Positions 18,122 through 28,186 of a stretch of DNA of 64,000 nt are shown piece after piece. This DNA comes from Bacillus niameyensis (GTDB lineage Bacteria; Bacillota; Bacilli; Bacillales; Bacillaceae_C). Within the stretch, counting starts at the first letter, position 1. Every line of letters begins with the position of its first letter. The stretch spans positions 2,224,535 through 2,288,534 of the forward strand of contig NZ_LN831197.1 in the NCBI RefSeq assembly GCF_001375535.1, read 5' to 3'. The position numbers and the translations under genes were made by a program. The notes under the pieces were generated by a model. The model saw only the letters and a list, made by a program, of their open reading frames with translations. It was not told where the DNA came from and did no database searches.

Positions 18122-19492
18122 TTACCTTTTAAGAGCATCTACAACCTCTTCCAACTTAACTCCTCTTGAGGCTTTGAATAGAATGATCTCATTACCAATA
18201 ATCTTAGAGGTTAAAGTAGCAATTAGCTCATCCTTATTAGTAAAGGCAAAAACATGGTCATCTTTAAAATGCTGTTTCGCCGCCTTAGCAATATATTTCC
18301 CAAGGTTCCCGTATGTAAACACATACTTAATTTTCCTTGGGTCGAGTTCGTCGCCAATTTGCTGATGGTAATTTATTTCCTCTTCTCCCAATTCCAGCAT
18401 ATCACCAAGAACCACTATTTTTTCGCCTTTCATATTAGAAAACATAGAAATAACGGCACGCATTGAGGTGGGACTAGCGTTATACGCATCATTTAGTATT
18501 TTCGTTCCTTTTATACCTTGATGCCACTCCATTCTCATATTCGACATTTTTACAGATTTCAAACCTTGTTTTATGGATGAAGTTGGAATAAATAATTCCC
18601 TAGCAGCTAAAATAACAGCTAATGCATTTTGAACATTATGATTTCCTGCTAAGGGAATAAATAATGACTCGTTGGACAGACCTGGAACTATAAAGGTACT
18701 TCCATTTTCATCAATCTTTATTTGAGCTGGATAGAGATCGTTTTCTGAGGATTCACCAAAGGTTTGGAAACGATACTGATGTAATGACGAAACTTTACTT
18801 GACACAAGTAGTTCGCTTCCTGGATAAACAAGTAAACCATTCTCTGTAAGACCTTCTATAATTTCTAGTTTTGCTTCCGCAATGGCTTTCCGAGAGCCTA
18901 ACTCTTGAAGATGTGCTTCCCCTATATTCGTAATGATCGCCACATCCGGACAAGCGATTTTTGTAAGTACAGAGATTTCACCAGTATGATTCATCCCCAT
19001 TTCAAGAATAAGGACTTCTGTATCCTCAGGCATTAATAAAATCGTAATCGGCAAACCAATATGATTATTAAAATTCCCATCTGTTTTATGAACCCGGTAT
19101 TTTTCAGAAAAAACGGATGCCGCTATATCCTTTGTCGTTGTTTTCCCATTACTGCCCGTGATTCCAACTACTTTAGGGGCTACTTGTTTTCGATAGGAGT
19201 GTGCCAACTCCTGAAGGGCAAGCAGTGTATCTTCTACGATTAAAACAGGTGCATTTTTGGGTGGATTAGGCTCATCCTTTTGCCAAAGAACAGCAGCCGC
19301 ACCATTTTCAAGTGCCATTTGAACATACTGATGTCCATCCGCTTTTTCACTTCGCAAAGGGACAAATAAATTCCCTTCCTCAATGATCCTCGTATCAAAT
19401 GCTACCCCTTTTATGGAGTGTTCCTTAAATGCTGATACATCATTTTCAACTTTAATCATCTCAGCTAATTGTTCAATTGTCCGTTGAATCAT
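18122..19492 (-). CDS. murF: UDP-MurNAc-tripeptide--D-Ala-D-Ala ligase MurF
   Basis: 456 residues. It adds D-Ala-D-Ala to the peptidoglycan precursor. The ATP loop VVGITGSNGKTTTKD is near residue 110, followed by the Mur ligase central (EMGMNHTGEI) and C-terminal domains. ATG at 19492 follows AGGAGG. It lies directly after ddl, which makes its D-Ala-D-Ala substrate; alr supplies D-alanine upstream. Confidence 0.95.
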   Translation of the reverse strand: MIQRTIEQLAEMIKVENDVSAFKEHSIKGVAFDTRIIEEGNLFVPLRSEKADGHQYVQMALENGAAAVLWQKDEPNPPKNAPVLIVEDTLLALQELAHSYRKQVAPKVVGITGSNGKTTTKDIAASVFSEKYRVHKTDGNFNNHIGLPITILLMPEDTEVLILEMGMNHTGEISVLTKIACPDVAIITNIGEAHLQELGSRKAIAEAKLEIIEGLTENGLLVYPGSELLVSSKVSSLHQYRFQTFGESSENDLYPAQIKIDENGSTFIVPGLSNESLFIPLAGNHNVQNALAVILAARELFIPTSSIKQGLKSVKMSNMRMEWHQGIKGTKILNDAYNASPTSMRAVISMFSNMKGEKIVVLGDMLELGEEEINYHQQIGDELDPRKIKYVFTYGNLGKYIAKAAKQHFKDDHVFAFTNKDELIATLTSKIIGNEIILFKASRGVKLEEVVDALKR

Positions 19493-19514
19493 AATTCTCC
19501 TCCTCACGCACATA

Positions 19515-19550
19515 GCTGTCCCAGCAATTTTTGGGACAGCTTTTTTTTCG
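19515..19550 (+). terminator. hairpin with T-run on the plus strand, between ddl and murF
   Basis: AGCTGTCCC/GGGACAGCT followed by TTTTTTTT on the plus strand. The neighbouring genes run on the minus strand, so it would stop an antisense transcript; on the minus strand it sits just before the murF ribosome site. Confidence 0.55.
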
Positions 19551-19575
19551 TCAATTTTAGGTTCTATTTTCGGAA

Positions 19576-20649
19576 TTAGAAGGTATGAATGATTTGTTGT
19601 TTTTCGTTATGGCGCTCGATGGCTAATTGTATAAGGCGCTCAACTAATTCAGGATATTCAAGTCCTGAATGCTTCCAAAGAAGCGGGAACATACTTACAG
19701 GAGTAAATCCTGGCATCGTATTGATTTCGTTAATGAGGATTTTCCCCTCTTTTGTCATGAAAAAGTCTGCTCGAACTAGCCCTGAACAATCTAATGCTTT
19801 AAAAGCACGGATCGCCAATTCTTTTACTTCGGCATACTTTTCTGAAGAGATTTCTGCCGGAATAATTAACTCTGTATCGCCTTCAATATATTTTGCATGA
19901 TAGTCGTAAAATTCTTTTTTCGGAACAATTTCACCAGCTATTGAACACTCGGGCAAATCGTTTCCGAGTACACCGACCTCAATCTCACGAGCTTCTACGC
20001 CTTCTTCAATAATAATTTTCCGGTCATATTGAAAGGCCTCCGTAAATGCTTCCATTAACTCTGTACGATTTTCACATTTACTAATTCCAACACTTGAACC
20101 TAAATTAGCAGGTTTTACAAAACAAGGATACCCGATTTCTGTTTCCACTTGTTCATATGCTTGCTCAGGCAAAGCTTCCCATGAACTGCGGACAAATGAG
20201 ACATATTTTACTTGAGCTAATCCTGCTTGGGCAAATAAATTTTTCATAATTACTTTATCCATACCTGCGGACGAAGCAAGAACTCCATTCCCAACATATG
20301 GAATATTTAGTAATTCTAACATTCCTTGAACCGTTCCATCTTCGCCGTTAGGACCATGTAACAATGGAAATACTACATCCATGTTCCGATCATCGGTTTG
20401 AGTAAAACTAGTAGTTAATGCATTAGGGCTAATCTCTTGACCTTCTTTTTTAAATTCGAGCGACTTAATATCAGAAACGGGACCAATTAATTCTGATCCT
20501 TTTACCCAATTTCCCTCTTTTGAAATAAAGATTGGGTAAATTGAAAATTTATTAGTGTCTAGCGCTTGAATAACCGCTTTTGCTGTCTGTAAAGATACTT
20601 CATGTTCAGCTGACTTTCCACCGTATAAAAGACAAAGATTCGTTTTCAT
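19576..20649 (-). CDS. ddl: D-alanine--D-alanine ligase
   Basis: 357-residue ATP-grasp enzyme. Recognised segments are [26 protein letters not shown], the ATP-grasp loop [10 protein letters not shown] and the metal site [17 protein letters not shown]. It probably shares a transcript with murF. Confidence 0.95.
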   Translation of the reverse strand: MKTNLCLLYGGKSAEHEVSLQTAKAVIQALDTNKFSIYPIFISKEGNWVKGSELIGPVSDIKSLEFKKEGQEISPNALTTSFTQTDDRNMDVVFPLLHGPNGEDGTVQGMLELLNIPYVGNGVLASSAGMDKVIMKNLFAQAGLAQVKYVSFVRSSWEALPEQAYEQVETEIGYPCFVKPANLGSSVGISKCENRTELMEAFTEAFQYDRKIIIEEGVEAREIEVGVLGNDLPECSIAGEIVPKKEFYDYHAKYIEGDTELIIPAEISSEKYAEVKELAIRAFKALDCSGLVRADFFMTKEGKILINEINTMPGFTPVSMFPLLWKHSGLEYPELVERLIQLAIERHNEKQQIIHTF

Positions 20650-20807
20650 ATAAATCCTCCATATTGTGCAGATGTTAATTATTTTACCACGATAAGTGAA
20701 TGTGTTCTAAAATTTATACTATTATATGGGCATTAGCCCTCAAGTGTACCGTCTAATGTCTATTGTTTAACTATACACATTGTCTCAATTTATATTTCCT
20801 AAGCAAT

Positions 20808-20842
20808 AAAAAACGCGGAAACACTTAAGTGTCCACGTTAAA
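20808..20842 (-). terminator. terminator after the 20843-21628 gene
   Basis: Stem ACGTGGACACTT/AAGTGTTTCCGCGT (one mismatch) followed by TTTTTATT on the minus strand. Confidence 0.8.
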
Positions 20843-21628
20843 TTATTTAGAAGAATAGTTGGCCAATGCTTGCCATTCACCCGTCTTTCGATCAAGTACG
20901 ATTTTCCCATCTGGCTTTTTCGTTTCCATTAATAGCTCGCCTTCCTCAAGCATGGCATCCATATCGTAATAATCTCCGATAACCCATACTGGAATTTCAA
21001 TCATTAATCGATTCCGAACTGATTTATCTATGGAAAATAAAATGCCTTCTTTCATGTGACTTATAAAGGGATGCAGAATTTCAGCAGGAACCGCTGGCAC
21101 TGATTTCTTTTTCCAACGATTAAAAAACGTAATTTCTCGGGGAAAATTCACCTTTTCTGCCACGGCTGCGCCTAGCATCGTATAAAAGTGATCCCAGTTT
21201 TGATAATATGTCTTATTAAACCAACCGTCATCATGAGCAAGATAGACGAATTGATTGTTTAATTTACGATAAAAAGGAAGCTTTAAATGTTCCTTCAAAT
21301 GACCTAAGTACAAAATTTCAGCAATTTCTTGACCAGTTAAATGATTCACATTTTCTTCATTCGAAAAGTCAATCCAGCAGAAATCCCCATAACTATATAC
21401 ATCCTCGCTTGCCAACTTGTTAATCATTTCACCTTCTACATAATCTAACATTGTATGCATATTAAAATGACCATCTTCAAAATTATGGCGCAGCAATAAA
21501 ATATTTGAAGGCTGGGAAGGTATGCCTTGCAAAAAATGAGAAAACTCAATGCCTGAAGAAATAACAAATTGGTTGGCGTGGTTCATATGAACATATATAA
21601 ATCCACGATCAATTGCAGGATGATTCAA
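20843..21628 (-). CDS. uncharacterised 261-residue protein
   Basis: I do not recognise a characterised family. The protein is soluble, without signal peptide or TM segment, and rich in aromatic residues and histidine (HDDGWFNKTYYQNWDHFY). The TTG at 21628 is favoured because GAGGGG lies eight bases upstream; a GTG further up lacks a site. It is followed by its own terminator and is divergent from the CNNM transporter gene. Confidence 0.75.
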   Translation of the reverse strand: MNHPAIDRGFIYVHMNHANQFVISSGIEFSHFLQGIPSQPSNILLLRHNFEDGHFNMHTMLDYVEGEMINKLASEDVYSYGDFCWIDFSNEENVNHLTGQEIAEILYLGHLKEHLKLPFYRKLNNQFVYLAHDDGWFNKTYYQNWDHFYTMLGAAVAEKVNFPREITFFNRWKKKSVPAVPAEILHPFISHMKEGILFSIDKSVRNRLMIEIPVWVIGDYYDMDAMLEEGELLMETKKPDGKIVLDRKTGEWQALANYSSK

Positions 21629-21836
21629 GAGACAACCCCTCACTAAACAGATGACTTATTCGCAAAATTGCTTGAATACAGTTCATTATAACATAGCCTT
21701 TTTTTATTTGTGAGTGGGTTTCCATAAAGTTTATGAGGAAATTTCAAGAAACACGATAATTATGTACTACTTAAGGGTAAAGTATGAATATCCTTAGCCC
21801 TTAAATTTTCTTCTAGGAGGTGAATCTTGCTTCACG

Positions 21837-23171
21837 GTGATACCGTTAGAAGTAAGCTGCTCCATGATCTACATGAATATCTTACTCGTTATTCTTTTAA
21901 TCGCATTCACCGCATTTTTTGTTGCTTCTGAATTTGCAATCGTTAAAGTACGTGCTTCTCGAATCGACCAGCTAATAGCGGAAGGCCACACAAAAGCACT
22001 TACGGCAAAAAAAGTACTAAATAATTTGGATGGTTATTTATCGGCCACACAACTTGGAATTACAATTGCAGCATTGGGCCTTGGTTGGCTCGGCGATCCA
22101 ACCGTACAAGCCCTGTTAGCACCTTTATTCAAGAAACTACAAATCCATGGATCATTAGCAACTGTTATATCCTTTATCCTAGCATTCATGGTAATAACTT
22201 TTTTAAACGTAGTAGTTGGAGAACTGGCACCAAAAACAATTGCGATTCAGAAGGCAGAAGATATTACATTAGCTATCGCTGCACCATTAGTGTTTTTCTA
22301 TAAAATCATGTATCCATTTATTTGGATACTGAATAGTACAGCCCAAGTGATTGTTCGCATATTTGGATTTAAACCTGCCTCAGAAGGGGATCTCGCTCAT
22401 TCGGAGGAAGAATTAAGAATTATACTGTCAGAGAGCTATAAAAGCGGGGAAATTAATCAGTCAGAATATCGATATGTCAATAAAATTTTTGAATTTGATA
22501 ACAGAGTTGCAAAGGAAATTATGGTACCGAGAGTTGAAATCTTCACTATAGAAAAATCCGCCTCTATTAAGGAAATAATGGAGACGATTAAAGGAGAAAG
22601 ATTTACCCGTTATCCTATTATTGATGGCGACAAGGATAATATTATCGGTTTGGTGAATGTCAAAGAGTTTCTTACGGATTGTGTTAACGGAGATTGTTGC
22701 GAAGAAGAACCAATCATGCCGTATGTTAAACCGATCATTAGAGTGATCGAAACAATACCTATTCAAAGTTTATTAGTAAAAATGCAAAAGGAACGGACAC
22801 ATATGGCTGTTTTATTAGATGAATACGGTGGAACGGCAGGTATTATTACTGTAGAAGATATTCTAGAGGAAATCGTCGGTGAAATCCGTGATGAGTTTGA
22901 TATGGATGAAATACCTCATGTTCGTAAGGTTGCGGATCACCATTATCTACTCGACGCCAAAACTTTAATTGAAGAAGTGAACGATCTTCTAGGTACCCAT
23001 TTATCTGAAGAAGAAGTCGATACAATCGGCGGCTGGCTGCTCACACAAAAATATGATTTACAAGAAGGAGATACCGTCGAAGCCGAAGACTTTCAATTCT
23101 ATGTCCATACCATGGAAGGACTGCATATTACCGTTGTAGAAGTGAAAAGAAAAGCAGAAAGCGGCGTTTAG
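21837..23171 (+). CDS. CNNM/CorC-type transporter with CBS domains
   Basis: 444 residues. An N-terminal DUF21 membrane domain with about four TM helices (1-190) is followed by a CBS pair (about 205-335) and a C-terminal CorC_HlyC domain (about 350-435). The family is implicated in Mg or Co transport or efflux; annotation as haemolysin is historical. The start is uncertain: GTG 21837 or ATG 21864. AGGAGG lies 16 bases before the GTG with a small hairpin GTGAA-TCTTGC-TTCAC between them. The last codons (AESGV and stop) come from a foldback repeat. Confidence 0.9.
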   Translation: MIPLEVSCSMIYMNILLVILLIAFTAFFVASEFAIVKVRASRIDQLIAEGHTKALTAKKVLNNLDGYLSATQLGITIAALGLGWLGDPTVQALLAPLFKKLQIHGSLATVISFILAFMVITFLNVVVGELAPKTIAIQKAEDITLAIAAPLVFFYKIMYPFIWILNSTAQVIVRIFGFKPASEGDLAHSEEELRIILSESYKSGEINQSEYRYVNKIFEFDNRVAKEIMVPRVEIFTIEKSASIKEIMETIKGERFTRYPIIDGDKDNIIGLVNVKEFLTDCVNGDCCEEEPIMPYVKPIIRVIETIPIQSLLVKMQKERTHMAVLLDEYGGTAGIITVEDILEEIVGEIRDEFDMDEIPHVRKVADHHYLLDAKTLIEEVNDLLGTHLSEEEVDTIGGWLLTQKYDLQEGDTVEAEDFQFYVHTMEGLHITVVEVKRKAESGV

Positions 23172-23298
23172 CGACGTACAAACTTTTTAAGCTTCTGACG
23201 AGATAAAGGAAACACGATGAGTCCGTAGGACGAATCGATGTTGACTTATCGTAGGAAGAAGCTGAAAGTTTGCTAGTCGCTGCCGCTTGGAGCTAGAC
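23149..23298 (+). repeat. foldback element copy 3 (short form)
   Basis: About 150 bp. Arms pair as AGCGGC/GCCGCT, GCGAC/GTCGC, CAAACTTT/AAAGTTTG, AGCTTCT/AGAAGCT and GATAA/TTATC; the apex pairs CGAT/ATCG around GTCC-GTA-GGAC. Its 5' end overlaps the CNNM gene and supplies that stop codon. Confidence 0.85.
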
Positions 23299-23301
23299 AT
23301 T

Positions 23302-23507
23302 GAAAAGCGTAAGCGCCTGTTCAGCGGCGTACGAACTTTTTAAGTTAAGGATGAACGGCTAAAGACGCGCCGTCCTGGCGCAACGCCGTTCTGACCAACG
23401 TCCTGTTGGCCAGGGATAAACGAAACACAGTGAGCCTGATAAGGCGAACTGATGTTGACTTATCGTAGGAAGAAGCTGAAAGTTTGCTAGCTGCTGGAGT
23501 TGGAAGC
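23302..23507 (+). repeat. foldback element copy 4 (long form)
   Basis: Follows copy 3 within four bases in the same orientation, and carries the 60-bp long-form insert seen in copies 1 and 2. The inner arm reads CGAACTTT/AAAGTTTG, which keeps pairing through a G-U. Its 3' outer arm is altered (GCTGCTGGAGTTGGAAGC). Confidence 0.85.
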
Positions 23508-23515
23508 GAATCCTA

Positions 23516-23548
23516 CAAAAAAAGACACTTAAAACGTGTCTTTTTTCG
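23516..23548. terminator. bidirectional terminator after the repeat pair
   Basis: AAAAAAGACAC/GTGTCTTTTTT with a 7-nt loop; it probably ends the CNNM transcript. Confidence 0.8.
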
Positions 23549-23626
23549 TTCATAAACAACATTATTTCCCAAGAAATAATATTTCCTCCAAAAAACGACA
23601 TATGTACGTTTTTTACATTTCCTGGC

Positions 23627-23675
23627 AAATAAAAAACAAACCAAGTATGCTTGTCCTTACATGCCTGGTTTGTTC
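23627..23675 (-). terminator. terminator after small protein gene
   Basis: Stem AACAAACCAGGCATG/CATACTTGGTTTGTT followed by TTTTTATTT on the minus strand, placed five bases after the small gene's stop. It supports that gene being real. Confidence 0.8.
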
Positions 23676-23679
23676 ATCT

Positions 23680-23829
23680 TTAGGAATGGAGTTCAGGGTG
23701 TTTTCGGATGACTTCGAGATCCTCAATAATCTTTCCTAATTCAAGGCGAGATTTCGTTTTAGAAATCTTTACTCCACTTTCCAATAAACTACAAATCACT
23801 TTCTGTAGTTGATCATGATCTCTTTGCAA
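23680..23829 (-). CDS. small uncharacterised protein (49 residues)
   Basis: TTG start preceded by AAGAGGTG eight bases upstream. The peptide begins MQRDHDQLQKVICSLLES and ends EVIRKHPELHS, mostly helical with a basic middle (KISKTKSRLELGK). A strong terminator follows the stop. I cannot assign a family; size and helix pattern recall small Bacillus regulatory or Spo0E-like peptides, but no diagnostic motif is seen. Confidence 0.5.
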   Translation of the reverse strand: MQRDHDQLQKVICSLLESGVKISKTKSRLELGKIIEDLEVIRKHPELHS

Positions 23830-24056
23830 AAAGGATACACCTCTTTAAGATTTGACATCTTAACTATATTTTACCTTATTATCCTCCGACTGTATATGCC
23901 TTTTTCAAATACGTAATGATTTTGTCAACTTTTTTGCATCGGTTGCTTTTACTTTACCCAATATGAAGTAAAATAACCTTTTTTTATCGATTTTGTCTAT
24001 ATTTGTTTTCAGTGGAAAAAAGGTGAAACATCACTCATATTTTTACTTTCGGAATT

Positions 24057-24102
24057 AGCTGTAAGCCCCCCACTTAAATTTAGAAGTGGGGGGCTTACAG
24101 CT
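24057..24102. repeat. perfect 19-bp inverted repeat with C-run
   Basis: Left arm AGCTGTAAGCCCCCCACTT and its exact complement flank an 8-bp loop. No T-run follows on either strand, so it is unlike the other terminators here. It lies just after the MerR-like gene. Confidence 0.7.
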
Positions 24103-24124
24103 AGGTAAAGTAATGAATAGGACG

Positions 24125-24622
24125 TTACCTTTTTCCCGCCAGGACCGTAAGCGGCCGAAATAAAGCAATCCCTTTTCTTTTTCGTTTTTTTCGTGATTCT
24201 TCAATGAGTTGGAATAATTGCTTGTCTCTTTCGCGTTCTTCAATCTTTTCTGTAAGGATTGCAACCTGTTTAACTAAGTTTCGATTCATTTCTGTAAGTG
24301 TTGCCTGCTGAACTTCTAAATCCTTAATTTGAGCTAAAAATTCACTGAAGTCTTCTGCTTCTTGTTTCTCGATCTTCTTAATTTGTGTAGAATCCCCAAT
24401 AACGTATTCTGCCGCTTCATCCAGTGTTAATCCTTCTGCATCGATTTTCTCCATCATATTCATGATTAGTGTAAGATCATTTTGCTGAAAAATCCGTCCG
24501 TTATTCGCTCCCCGTCCAAATACATAACCTTTACTTTCCAACAACGCCGCGTATTTCCTTAAGGTACTTACCCCTATACGTAACGTCTTTGCGGCTTCGG
24601 AAGAAAAAATGTGCTGTTCCAC
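24125..24622 (-). CDS. MerR-like DNA-binding protein with coiled coil (DUF3967-type)
   Basis: A 165-residue protein. An N-terminal winged-HTH of MerR type (EAAKTLRIGVSTLRKYAALL) is followed by a coiled-coil region (about 70-145) and a basic tail (SRKKRKRKG). This layout resembles RacA and DUF3967 proteins of Bacillus. The GTG at 24622 is chosen because AGGAGGG lies five bases upstream. The target is unknown. Confidence 0.75.
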   Translation of the reverse strand: MEQHIFSSEAAKTLRIGVSTLRKYAALLESKGYVFGRGANNGRIFQQNDLTLIMNMMEKIDAEGLTLDEAAEYVIGDSTQIKKIEKQEAEDFSEFLAQIKDLEVQQATLTEMNRNLVKQVAILTEKIEERERDKQLFQLIEESRKKRKRKGIALFRPLTVLAGKR

Positions 24623-24776
24623 GATATCCCTCCTGAAATGAATATTATGTATACATTTCAACAGTTCTATCAGTATGTCCTTTCACTAATAATGTAGATT
24701 AGATAGGGGTTTTGTCAGTTGGAGAAAAAAACTTTCGAGCCATTTTTCAGCAAAACGACAGAAGGCGATTCGTTCA

Positions 24777-25127
24777 TTATGAACTTTTAACTGTTCTTCC
24801 TGTACTTAATAACCATAAATGCACAAAAAACTCAATCACCGTCAAGAATGCTGCTATTAAAATGGCCCCTACAACTGTTATATAGGCTCCTGAAAAAAAG
24901 TAAGCAAAAATATAAACAAAGATAGCAGTAACGACAAAGTCAGTCGCAGTAGTAAGCCAGAACGTCTCTCTTCTTAATAATGCCTTTTCCGTTAAATATC
25001 CTGCTACTGCTAAAGTTACACCTGTTACTAGTGATTGATAGAAATAAGGAAAATGTACATTTGTTAATAATGCTGAAGCCAGCACTACAGTAAGAGTACA
25101 AACAACTAATTTAATAACGATATTCAT
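24777..25127 (-). CDS. YndM-like DUF2512 membrane protein
   Basis: 116 residues with four hydrophobic helices (about 5-25, 30-50, 58-80 and 85-108). The length and pattern are those of the DUF2512/YndM family of spore formers, of unknown function. AAGGAG precedes the ATG at 25127 by seven bases. Confidence 0.75.
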   Translation of the reverse strand: MNIVIKLVVCTLTVVLASALLTNVHFPYFYQSLVTGVTLAVAGYLTEKALLRRETFWLTTATDFVVTAIFVYIFAYFFSGAYITVVGAILIAAFLTVIEFFVHLWLLSTGRTVKSS

Positions 25128-25192
25128 TTGAAAGCTCCTTTTCATTAATGAAATCTAATCTTTAATGAAAAGGATGCCAAATTTAAGCAATA

Positions 25193-26035
25193 TTATTCCT
25201 TACTCGTCCTTAATGTGACGACAACAAGCTCAGGCAGGTTAAAGATTCGAAATGGAAATAGACTATTTCCTAACCCACGACTAACTAACATCGTTGTTTG
25301 CCCTTGTTCATGTTTTCCTGCCGTATAAGCAGGAAATAAACCTTGCCCTGGAGCGATCAGACCGCCTATCCCCGGTATTCGAATTTGACCTCCATGAGCA
25401 TGTCCAGAAAATACAAGATCCACTTGATCATTTACGTAAACATCAAATATTTCTGGTCGATGAGAAAGTAACAAAGTGTAAGTCTCATCTGGCACAGTGC
25501 TTAATGCTTCATCCAACATTTCGACCATAACATCTTCTGGCAATGACTGAGCCCTCATAAGTGGATCATCGACACCCGCAATAGCAATCTTTTCATTATT
25601 TTTTTCAATTGTTATCGCTTGATTACGTAAAACATGGACTCCTAAAGATGAAAGTGCATCTGTAATTTCACCAACCTCATTTACAGCCACCTCATGATTG
25701 CCTAATACATAGAACACTTCTGTGAAATCAATGATTTGCTCTACGAAATCCAAACTGTTTTGTAAGTCGTATCGTCTACTATCAATAAAATCACCCGTTA
25801 GAAACACAAAATCAGGATCCAACTTTTTTATCTTTTTTGCTAATCGTGACTGGTTATCACCAAATTGAGCATCATGGAGATCAGATACTTGAACAATTTT
25901 CAAACCATCAAATGCTCCTGGTATTCGCTCTGACTCTATTTCATAATCCGTCGTTTGTAACCAAGAATTATTCACTTCTAAAAAAGCCCATAAAAATAAG
26001 ATGACCACAAGGATTCTTACTATTTTTTTCTTCAT
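25193..26035 (-). CDS. membrane-anchored metallophosphoesterase (YkuE/YpbG type)
   Basis: 280 residues with an N-terminal anchor (about 5-22) and a calcineurin-like domain outside or at the membrane. The five metal motifs are intact: DLHDAQFG, GDFID, GNHE, LSHRPE and SGHAHGGQIRIPG. Relatives act on lipid or nucleotide phosphoesters; the substrate here is not predictable. ATG at 26035 has AAGGAG six bases upstream. Confidence 0.88.
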   Translation of the reverse strand: MKKKIVRILVVILFLWAFLEVNNSWLQTTDYEIESERIPGAFDGLKIVQVSDLHDAQFGDNQSRLAKKIKKLDPDFVFLTGDFIDSRRYDLQNSLDFVEQIIDFTEVFYVLGNHEVAVNEVGEITDALSSLGVHVLRNQAITIEKNNEKIAIAGVDDPLMRAQSLPEDVMVEMLDEALSTVPDETYTLLLSHRPEIFDVYVNDQVDLVFSGHAHGGQIRIPGIGGLIAPGQGLFPAYTAGKHEQGQTTMLVSRGLGNSLFPFRIFNLPELVVVTLRTSKE

Positions 26036-26190
26036 GAAGTAGCTCCTTAATTCAATAACTATAAATATATAATACTTTGAAACTGATTGCATATGCAAAA
26101 AAGCATAGAATCCATCTCATCTTTTTATAAAAACAAAGTTTTGATAAGACCAAAAAGGAGAAGCTACAAATTCAGCAGCTTCCCCTTTCA

Positions 26191-26988
26191 TTATAACGTT
26201 ATTTTAGCAGCATCCTTCTTGGAAGCAGCGATTAACTGTGCAATTTCTTTCCTTTCTCCTTTAAACAAAAGATCGACAATTTTACTGCCGACTATGACAC
26301 CATCACAGTGAGAGCTTAAGCTTTTTACTTGCTCCGGAGAGGATACACCAAAGCCTGCTAATACAGGTGCTTGAGAATATTGTTTTAAATCCGCTAAGTA
26401 CGATTCCACCCCAGCTTCGTATTGATTTCTCGCCCCTGTTGTTCCTTTGACTGTCACGGCATAGAGAAATCCTTCCGTACGTTTAGCGATTTCTTCGATT
26501 CTATTTTGTGGACTTGTTGGGGCAACGAGTCTAATTAAAGCAATGTTCTGTTTCGACAGTTCCGGTGTCACAAGTTCCTCTTCTTCTAATGGCAAATCCG
26601 GGATAATCAGTCCATCCACACCAACCTCTACACAACGCTTAGCGAATTTTTCAATGCCATAGAAATATATAAGGTTAAAATACGTCATGAGTACAATAGG
26701 AATTTTCCGTGTCACCTTTCCTTTTTCCAAACTGTCTAGAATTCCTGTCAATGTAGTCCCATTTTGTAATGCACGAATTCCAGCCTCTTGAATGACCGGT
26801 CCATCTGCAACAGGATCGGAAAAAGGAATACCTAATTCAACAACGGTTGCCCCACTCTCTTCTAAAAATGAGATTTGCTCGGCTAACTGTTCAACCCCTC
26901 CATCACCTGCCATGATGTACGGAACAAAAGCTTTGTCACCTTTGGAAAATACTTTAGCGAAAGCTGCATCAATTTTTTCTTTACCCAT
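26191..26988 (-). CDS. trpA: tryptophan synthase alpha subunit
   Basis: 265 residues. It cleaves indole-3-glycerol phosphate to indole for TrpB. The catalytic pair sits in [19 protein letters not shown] (Glu and Asp), and PDLPLEEEE marks the flexible loop. It overlaps trpB by eight bases and ends the operon. Confidence 0.96.
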   Translation of the reverse strand: MGKEKIDAAFAKVFSKGDKAFVPYIMAGDGGVEQLAEQISFLEESGATVVELGIPFSDPVADGPVIQEAGIRALQNGTTLTGILDSLEKGKVTRKIPIVLMTYFNLIYFYGIEKFAKRCVEVGVDGLIIPDLPLEEEELVTPELSKQNIALIRLVAPTSPQNRIEEIAKRTEGFLYAVTVKGTTGARNQYEAGVESYLADLKQYSQAPVLAGFGVSSPEQVKSLSSHCDGVIVGSKIVDLLFKGERKEIAQLIAASKKDAAKITL

Positions 26989-28186
26989 TGTTCACTCCCC
27001 CAATCGCATCTCTAACACTTGAAACATCTTTGTCTCCTCTACCAGATAAACAAATAACCATTGTTTCGTCCTCGCTCATTTCCTTCGCAAGCTTCAATGC
27101 ATATGCAACCGCGTGTGAGCTTTCCAAAGCTGGAATAATTCCTTCTGTTTTTGACAGTAATTGAAATGCCTCTAATGCCTCTTTATCCGTCGCAGACGTA
27201 TAAGTCACACGTCCCGTATCACGTAAATGAGCATGTTCTGGGCCAACTCCAGGATAATCAAGTCCGGCCGAAATGGAGTGGGCCTCTTCGATTTGGCCAT
27301 GCTGATCCTGTAGTAAGTAGGTAAGCGTTCCATGTAAAACTCCAGCTTGACCGTCCGTCAACACTGCTGCATGTTTTCCAGTTTCAATACCTGATCCTGC
27401 GGCCTCAACTCCATAAATTTTTACGGATTGGTCCTGAATGAATGGATAGAACATTCCCATTGCATTACTTCCACCACCAATACAAGCAACAACCGCATCG
27501 GGAAGTTTCCCTTCCTGTTCCAAAATCTGTTCTTTCGTTTCCTTGCCAATGACACTTTGAAAATCACGAACAATTTTTGGGAATGGGTGTGGTCCAACAA
27601 CAGAACCTAATATATAATGAGTGTCTTCTACATTAGCAACCCAATAGCGGAGTGCCTCATTAACAGCATCTTTCAACGTCCCGCTTCCTTGAGAAACACC
27701 TCTTACTTCTGCCCCCAATAATTCCATCCGAAAAACATTCAATTGTTGTCGACGAATATCTTCTTCTCCCATAAACACGATGCATTCAAGGCCCAACAAC
27801 GCGCAGACCGTAGCTGTTGCCACCCCATGTTGGCCAGCGCCTGTTTCCGCAACTACTTTCTTTTTTCCCATTCTTAACGTTAACAAGGCCTGCCCAATTG
27901 TATTATTAATTTTGTGAGCGCCAGTATGGTTCAAATCTTCTCGTTTTAAATAAATTTTTGGTCCACCTAATTTTTTTGATAAATTTTCGGCAAAATAAAG
28001 CGGGGTTTCTCGACCAATATATTGTTTTAAATAATAATTCATTTCCTTCATAAACTCTGGATCTGAGATCGCTTGCTCGTATGCTTCCTCTAATTCCAAA
28101 ACGGCTGTCATTAATGTTTCAGGAACAAAACGACCGCCATATAGACCATATTTTCCTTTTAAATCTGGGGCTGTATATACTGTCAT
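26981..28186 (-). CDS. trpB: tryptophan synthase beta subunit
   Basis: 401-residue PLP enzyme joining indole and serine. The PLP lysine lies in [11 protein letters not shown] and the phosphate-binding loop in [10 protein letters not shown]. Its ATG overlaps the trpF stop by four bases. Confidence 0.96.
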   Translation of the reverse strand: MTVYTAPDLKGKYGLYGGRFVPETLMTAVLELEEAYEQAISDPEFMKEMNYYLKQYIGRETPLYFAENLSKKLGGPKIYLKREDLNHTGAHKINNTIGQALLTLRMGKKKVVAETGAGQHGVATATVCALLGLECIVFMGEEDIRRQQLNVFRMELLGAEVRGVSQGSGTLKDAVNEALRYWVANVEDTHYILGSVVGPHPFPKIVRDFQSVIGKETKEQILEQEGKLPDAVVACIGGGSNAMGMFYPFIQDQSVKIYGVEAAGSGIETGKHAAVLTDGQAGVLHGTLTYLLQDQHGQIEEAHSISAGLDYPGVGPEHAHLRDTGRVTYTSATDKEALEAFQLLSKTEGIIPALESSHAVAYALKLAKEMSEDETMVICLSGRGDKDVSSVRDAIGGVNNG

